A stretch of 64,000 bases of DNA from JAKAGZ01 sp964595355 (GTDB lineage: Bacteria > Bacteroidota > Ignavibacteria > Ignavibacteriales > Ignavibacteriaceae). The stretch is from assembly GCA_964595355.1 (NCBI GenBank), contig CAZQQD010000002.1, positions 10,120-74,119 on the forward strand. Reading direction: 5' to 3'. The translations under genes were made by a program, and so were the position numbers. Below, one piece after another: positions 61,761-64,000 of this stretch (within the stretch, counting starts at the first letter, position 1; each line of letters starts with the position of its first letter). The notes below the pieces were generated by a model. That model was given only the letters and a program-made list of their open reading frames with translations, had not been told where the DNA came from and searched no databases.

Positions 61761-63899
61761 TTATTTCCCTTTCATTAATTCTATAAATTCGGGATCATTA
61801 TGTAGTCCTTCAAGATCAGGATCCCTTTTGGTCCATTCAATATCCTCGAGCCCTGCGTTCATGGATTTCCGCAACGCATCTATTGCAAGTTTGTTTTCGT
61901 TCATTCTTGCATAACAGCAGGCGGCATTATATAACATTAGTGGATCTCCCGGGCTAAGTTCAAGAGCCTTAGCTGCTTCAGCCTTTGCCTCATCATTTCT
62001 GCCGGCTTGGGCCAAATCAGTAGCATAGTAAACTCGGGAACGTGAATCATCTGGATGCTTGGAAAGATACTTTGGTACAAGTACCAGTAATTTATCCAAT
62101 ATTTCTTTGGTTTTGTCTTCTTTCCCAAGACGCGCATAAACCATTTTCAGATCGGTATATGCTGTATAAAAATCAGGATTTAGCTCGATGGCTTTCTCAA
62201 GCAAATCTACCGCTTCCGCATCCCGGTCGGTAGTATGATAAATACGACCCAATATCCAATAGGCAATATAATTAGTTGGATCCAGTTCAACAGCCTTTTT
62301 AGTTGACTCGATAGCTTCACTAATTGATTTTTTGTTAAAATAAGCTAACCCAAGTGCAACATAAGCTTCAGATAGTGTAGGATCATACATTAATGCTTTA
62401 AATGCGGATTCAATCGCTTTATCAAGCCATATTTCTTTGGTATCATAATCCTGGAAAAGGTTTGCATAAGCCTCTCCGAGACCTGCATAAGCAGAAGCAT
62501 AACGTGGGTCAAGTTCAATAGTCTTTTGAAAAAGTTGAATAGAAAATTCAACATTTTTTTTAGTCCTTCTGTAGAGATGATCCCTTGCCCTTAGATAGCA
62601 ATCAAAAGCGTCTGCATTTAGTGTGGGCCGTTTGGTTAGAACAACCTTTTCCTTGGGAGAAAGCTTTAGCATCAGTGCGTCAACGATCTGTTTTGAAACC
62701 TGTTCCTGTATGTCAAAAACATCCTCAAGTTTTCCTTTGTAAGCTTCTGCCCAAAGCTGCCTGTCACTTTCAACGTCGATTAGCTGGACAGTAATTCTTA
62801 TATTGTCCTGAAATTTTCTTACGCTGCCTTCAAGAATGTAACGGACATTCAATTCTCTGCCGACAGTTTTTGTATCTTTCTTTGCATCTTTATAAGCCAT
62901 CGACGTTGTTCGTGAAACAACGTCAATCTCGTTAAGCTTTGAAAGATTTACAATTAATTCTTCAGTAAGTCCATCGCCAAAATATTCATTTTCCTTTTCT
63001 GTGCCGATATTATCGAAGGGAAGTACAGCAATAGATTTTTTTAAATTTTGTGCAGCACTTGAAATCGTACTACTTCTAATAGCACTAAGCTCTTTCAAGA
63101 GTTCGTCAACATTGTTAAATCTTTTCTCTCTATCCTTTTGCATCATCTTTTGAACTAAGACATCAATTTGCTGAGGTACTTTTCTGTTCAATGTGCTTGG
63201 GGCGGGAGGCTCTTCATTCAAAATTAAATAAATAAGTCCGGCTTCGTGCTCGGCTTTAAATGGGAGCTCACCGGTTAAAATCTCATAAAAGACAACACCG
63301 AGTGCCCAGATATCGCACCTGTGATCTGCCGGAATTGCGTGAGCTTGTTCCGGTGACATATAGGAAAGTGTTCCGACAGAAGTTTTTGTTTTTGTAATAC
63401 CCGCATCACCTTTAAGTTTTGCCAGGCCGAAATCCATTATTTTTAATCTTCCGTCCTTTGAAATCATTACATTTTCGGTTTTTATATCACGATGGATAAT
63501 ATTCATATCGTGAGCGCATTTTAATCCTTGTGTAATTTGTTCAATCCACTCAAGTGCCTGCGGAACAGGAATTCCGGTACCGGTTCCAAGCGAATTTATA
63601 TGTGATTTGAGGGTCACACCATCAACAAATTCCATCACCAGGAAAAGTGAATTATTTTGCTCACTGATCTCATAAATTCCAAGAATGTTAGGATGGTTAA
63701 GAGCAGCTGCTGATCTTGCTTCACGGAAAAATCGTTGCTTATTCTCATCTGAACCGGAAAGTGTGGTGGATAGGAATTTGATTGCAACGTTTCGCTTTAA
63801 ATCAGTATCTTCTGCCTTATAGACGACACCCATTCCACCTTCGCCAAGCTTTTCTAAAATTTTGTAATGCGAAATTATTTTTCCTGTCATATCTTCCAT
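61761..63899 (-). CDS. Ser/Thr protein kinase with FlgO/TolB_N-like and TPR domains (copy 2)
   Basis: This 712-residue paralogue has the same domain order: GEGGMGVVYKAED, HRDIKTENVMI and DFGLAKLKG, then IAVLPFDNIGTEKENEYFGD and TPRs. It ends TKRDPDLEGLHNDPEFIELMKGK. Its start codon directly abuts the stop of a third related gene at the window edge, and AAGGG in that gene's last codons serves as its ribosome-binding site. Confidence 0.92.
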   Translation of the reverse strand: MEDMTGKIISHYKILEKLGEGGMGVVYKAEDTDLKRNVAIKFLSTTLSGSDENKQRFFREARSAAALNHPNILGIYEISEQNNSLFLVMEFVDGVTLKSHINSLGTGTGIPVPQALEWIEQITQGLKCAHDMNIIHRDIKTENVMISKDGRLKIMDFGLAKLKGDAGITKTKTSVGTLSYMSPEQAHAIPADHRCDIWALGVVFYEILTGELPFKAEHEAGLIYLILNEEPPAPSTLNRKVPQQIDVLVQKMMQKDREKRFNNVDELLKELSAIRSSTISSAAQNLKKSIAVLPFDNIGTEKENEYFGDGLTEELIVNLSKLNEIDVVSRTTSMAYKDAKKDTKTVGRELNVRYILEGSVRKFQDNIRITVQLIDVESDRQLWAEAYKGKLEDVFDIQEQVSKQIVDALMLKLSPKEKVVLTKRPTLNADAFDCYLRARDHLYRRTKKNVEFSIQLFQKTIELDPRYASAYAGLGEAYANLFQDYDTKEIWLDKAIESAFKALMYDPTLSEAYVALGLAYFNKKSISEAIESTKKAVELDPTNYIAYWILGRIYHTTDRDAEAVDLLEKAIELNPDFYTAYTDLKMVYARLGKEDKTKEILDKLLVLVPKYLSKHPDDSRSRVYYATDLAQAGRNDEAKAEAAKALELSPGDPLMLYNAACCYARMNENKLAIDALRKSMNAGLEDIEWTKRDPDLEGLHNDPEFIELMKGK

Positions 63900-64000
63900 T
63901 TATTTTCCCTTCAATAATTCGATAAATGCGGGCTCATTTCTAACATTGTCCAGATCAGGATCCCTTTTGAGCCAATCATAATTAACATATCCATTATCGA
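63900..64000 (-). CDS. C-terminal end of a third kinase-TPR paralogue (partial)
   Basis: The minus strand reads VNYDWLKRDPDLDNVRNEPA, then FIELLKGK and TAA (63900-63902). This matches the C-terminal 30 residues of the two complete neighbours (WIKRDPDLENIRSEKDYIELMKDK and its equivalent), so it is the end of a third array member. The body lies beyond the window. Confidence 0.85.
   Translation of the reverse strand, partial: DNGYVNYDWLKRDPDLDNVRNEPAFIELLKGK

Noticed and set aside
1..64000. CRISPR arrays, insertion sequences, integrases, phage genes or rRNA
   Set aside because: I looked for regularly spaced repeats, transposase motifs and rRNA-like segments and saw none.

Overview
The window is low-GC, gene-dense bacterial chromosome. 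It has no rRNA, CRISPR array, insertion sequence or phage genes. Gene content suggests the Fibrobacterota-Chlorobiota-Bacteroidota (FCB) group, most likely Ignavibacteria or a close relative (inference). Pointers are a diaminopimelate-type dcw cluster in a low-GC Gram-negative background, DUF4783-like and DUF5683-like exported proteins, a fused SpmA-SpmB protein, PEGA-domain kinases and kinase-FlgO-TPR proteins. Clear Shine-Dalgarno sequences (AAGGAGG before ftsZ, pyrR and the tiny ribosomal-protein-like ORF) argue against typical Bacteroidota, which use them little.

Layout. 1-2.7 kb: an AraC-type regulator with an N-terminal CxxC domain (runs off the left edge), a one-helix membrane protein, an HU protein, a zinc-ribbon/TPR protein, a 31-residue AURKAIP1/COX24-type protein and tRNA-Thr(CGT). 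3.2-19.6 kb: a complete division and cell wall cluster in the order mraZ-rsmH-ftsL-ftsI-murE-murF-mraY-murD-ftsW-murG-orf-murC-ftsQ-ftsA-ftsZ. Every junction up to ftsA overlaps or abuts, and three TGGGG-type MraZ boxes precede mraZ. 19.7-20.6 kb: a CPXCG protein, YajQ and tRNA-Pro(CGG) on the minus strand. 20.7-23.6 kb: pyrR-pyrB-pyrC behind an RNA leader that looks like a PyrR-binding loop followed by a hairpin sequestering the ribosome-binding site.

23.7-39.4 kb: exported proteins, a 1288-residue NtrY-like histidine kinase, an AddA-like helicase-nuclease with a probable Fe-S cluster, a split-barrel flavoprotein, a lipoprotein amidase, an SpmAB fusion, hydroxyacid dehydrogenase, alanine dehydrogenase and a CoA-transferase. 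39.4-46.9 kb: assorted enzymes and membrane proteins, including an M1 peptidase, an aldo/keto reductase, an AEC transporter, DinB and a yeast-FCY1-like deaminase. 47.2-52.7 kb: a signalling region with a LuxR-type regulator, a decayed gene remnant, a GAF-sigma54 activator, a Ser/Thr kinase with two PEGA domains and a DUF5683-like protein. 52.9-56.8 kb: a giant protein with TPRs, an unassigned beta-rich domain and three CbbX-type AAA modules.

57-59 kb: a translationally coupled NAD-salvage pair (pncB-pncA) and a STAS protein. 59.6-64 kb: a tandem array of at least three paralogous kinase-FlgO-TPR genes, the third cut by the right edge.

The strongest candidates for something undescribed are the pyr leader at 20.73-20.83 kb, the triple-AAA protein, the kinase-TPR array and the decayed gene near 48.2 kb. 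All functions are read from sequence motifs; no database search was possible.
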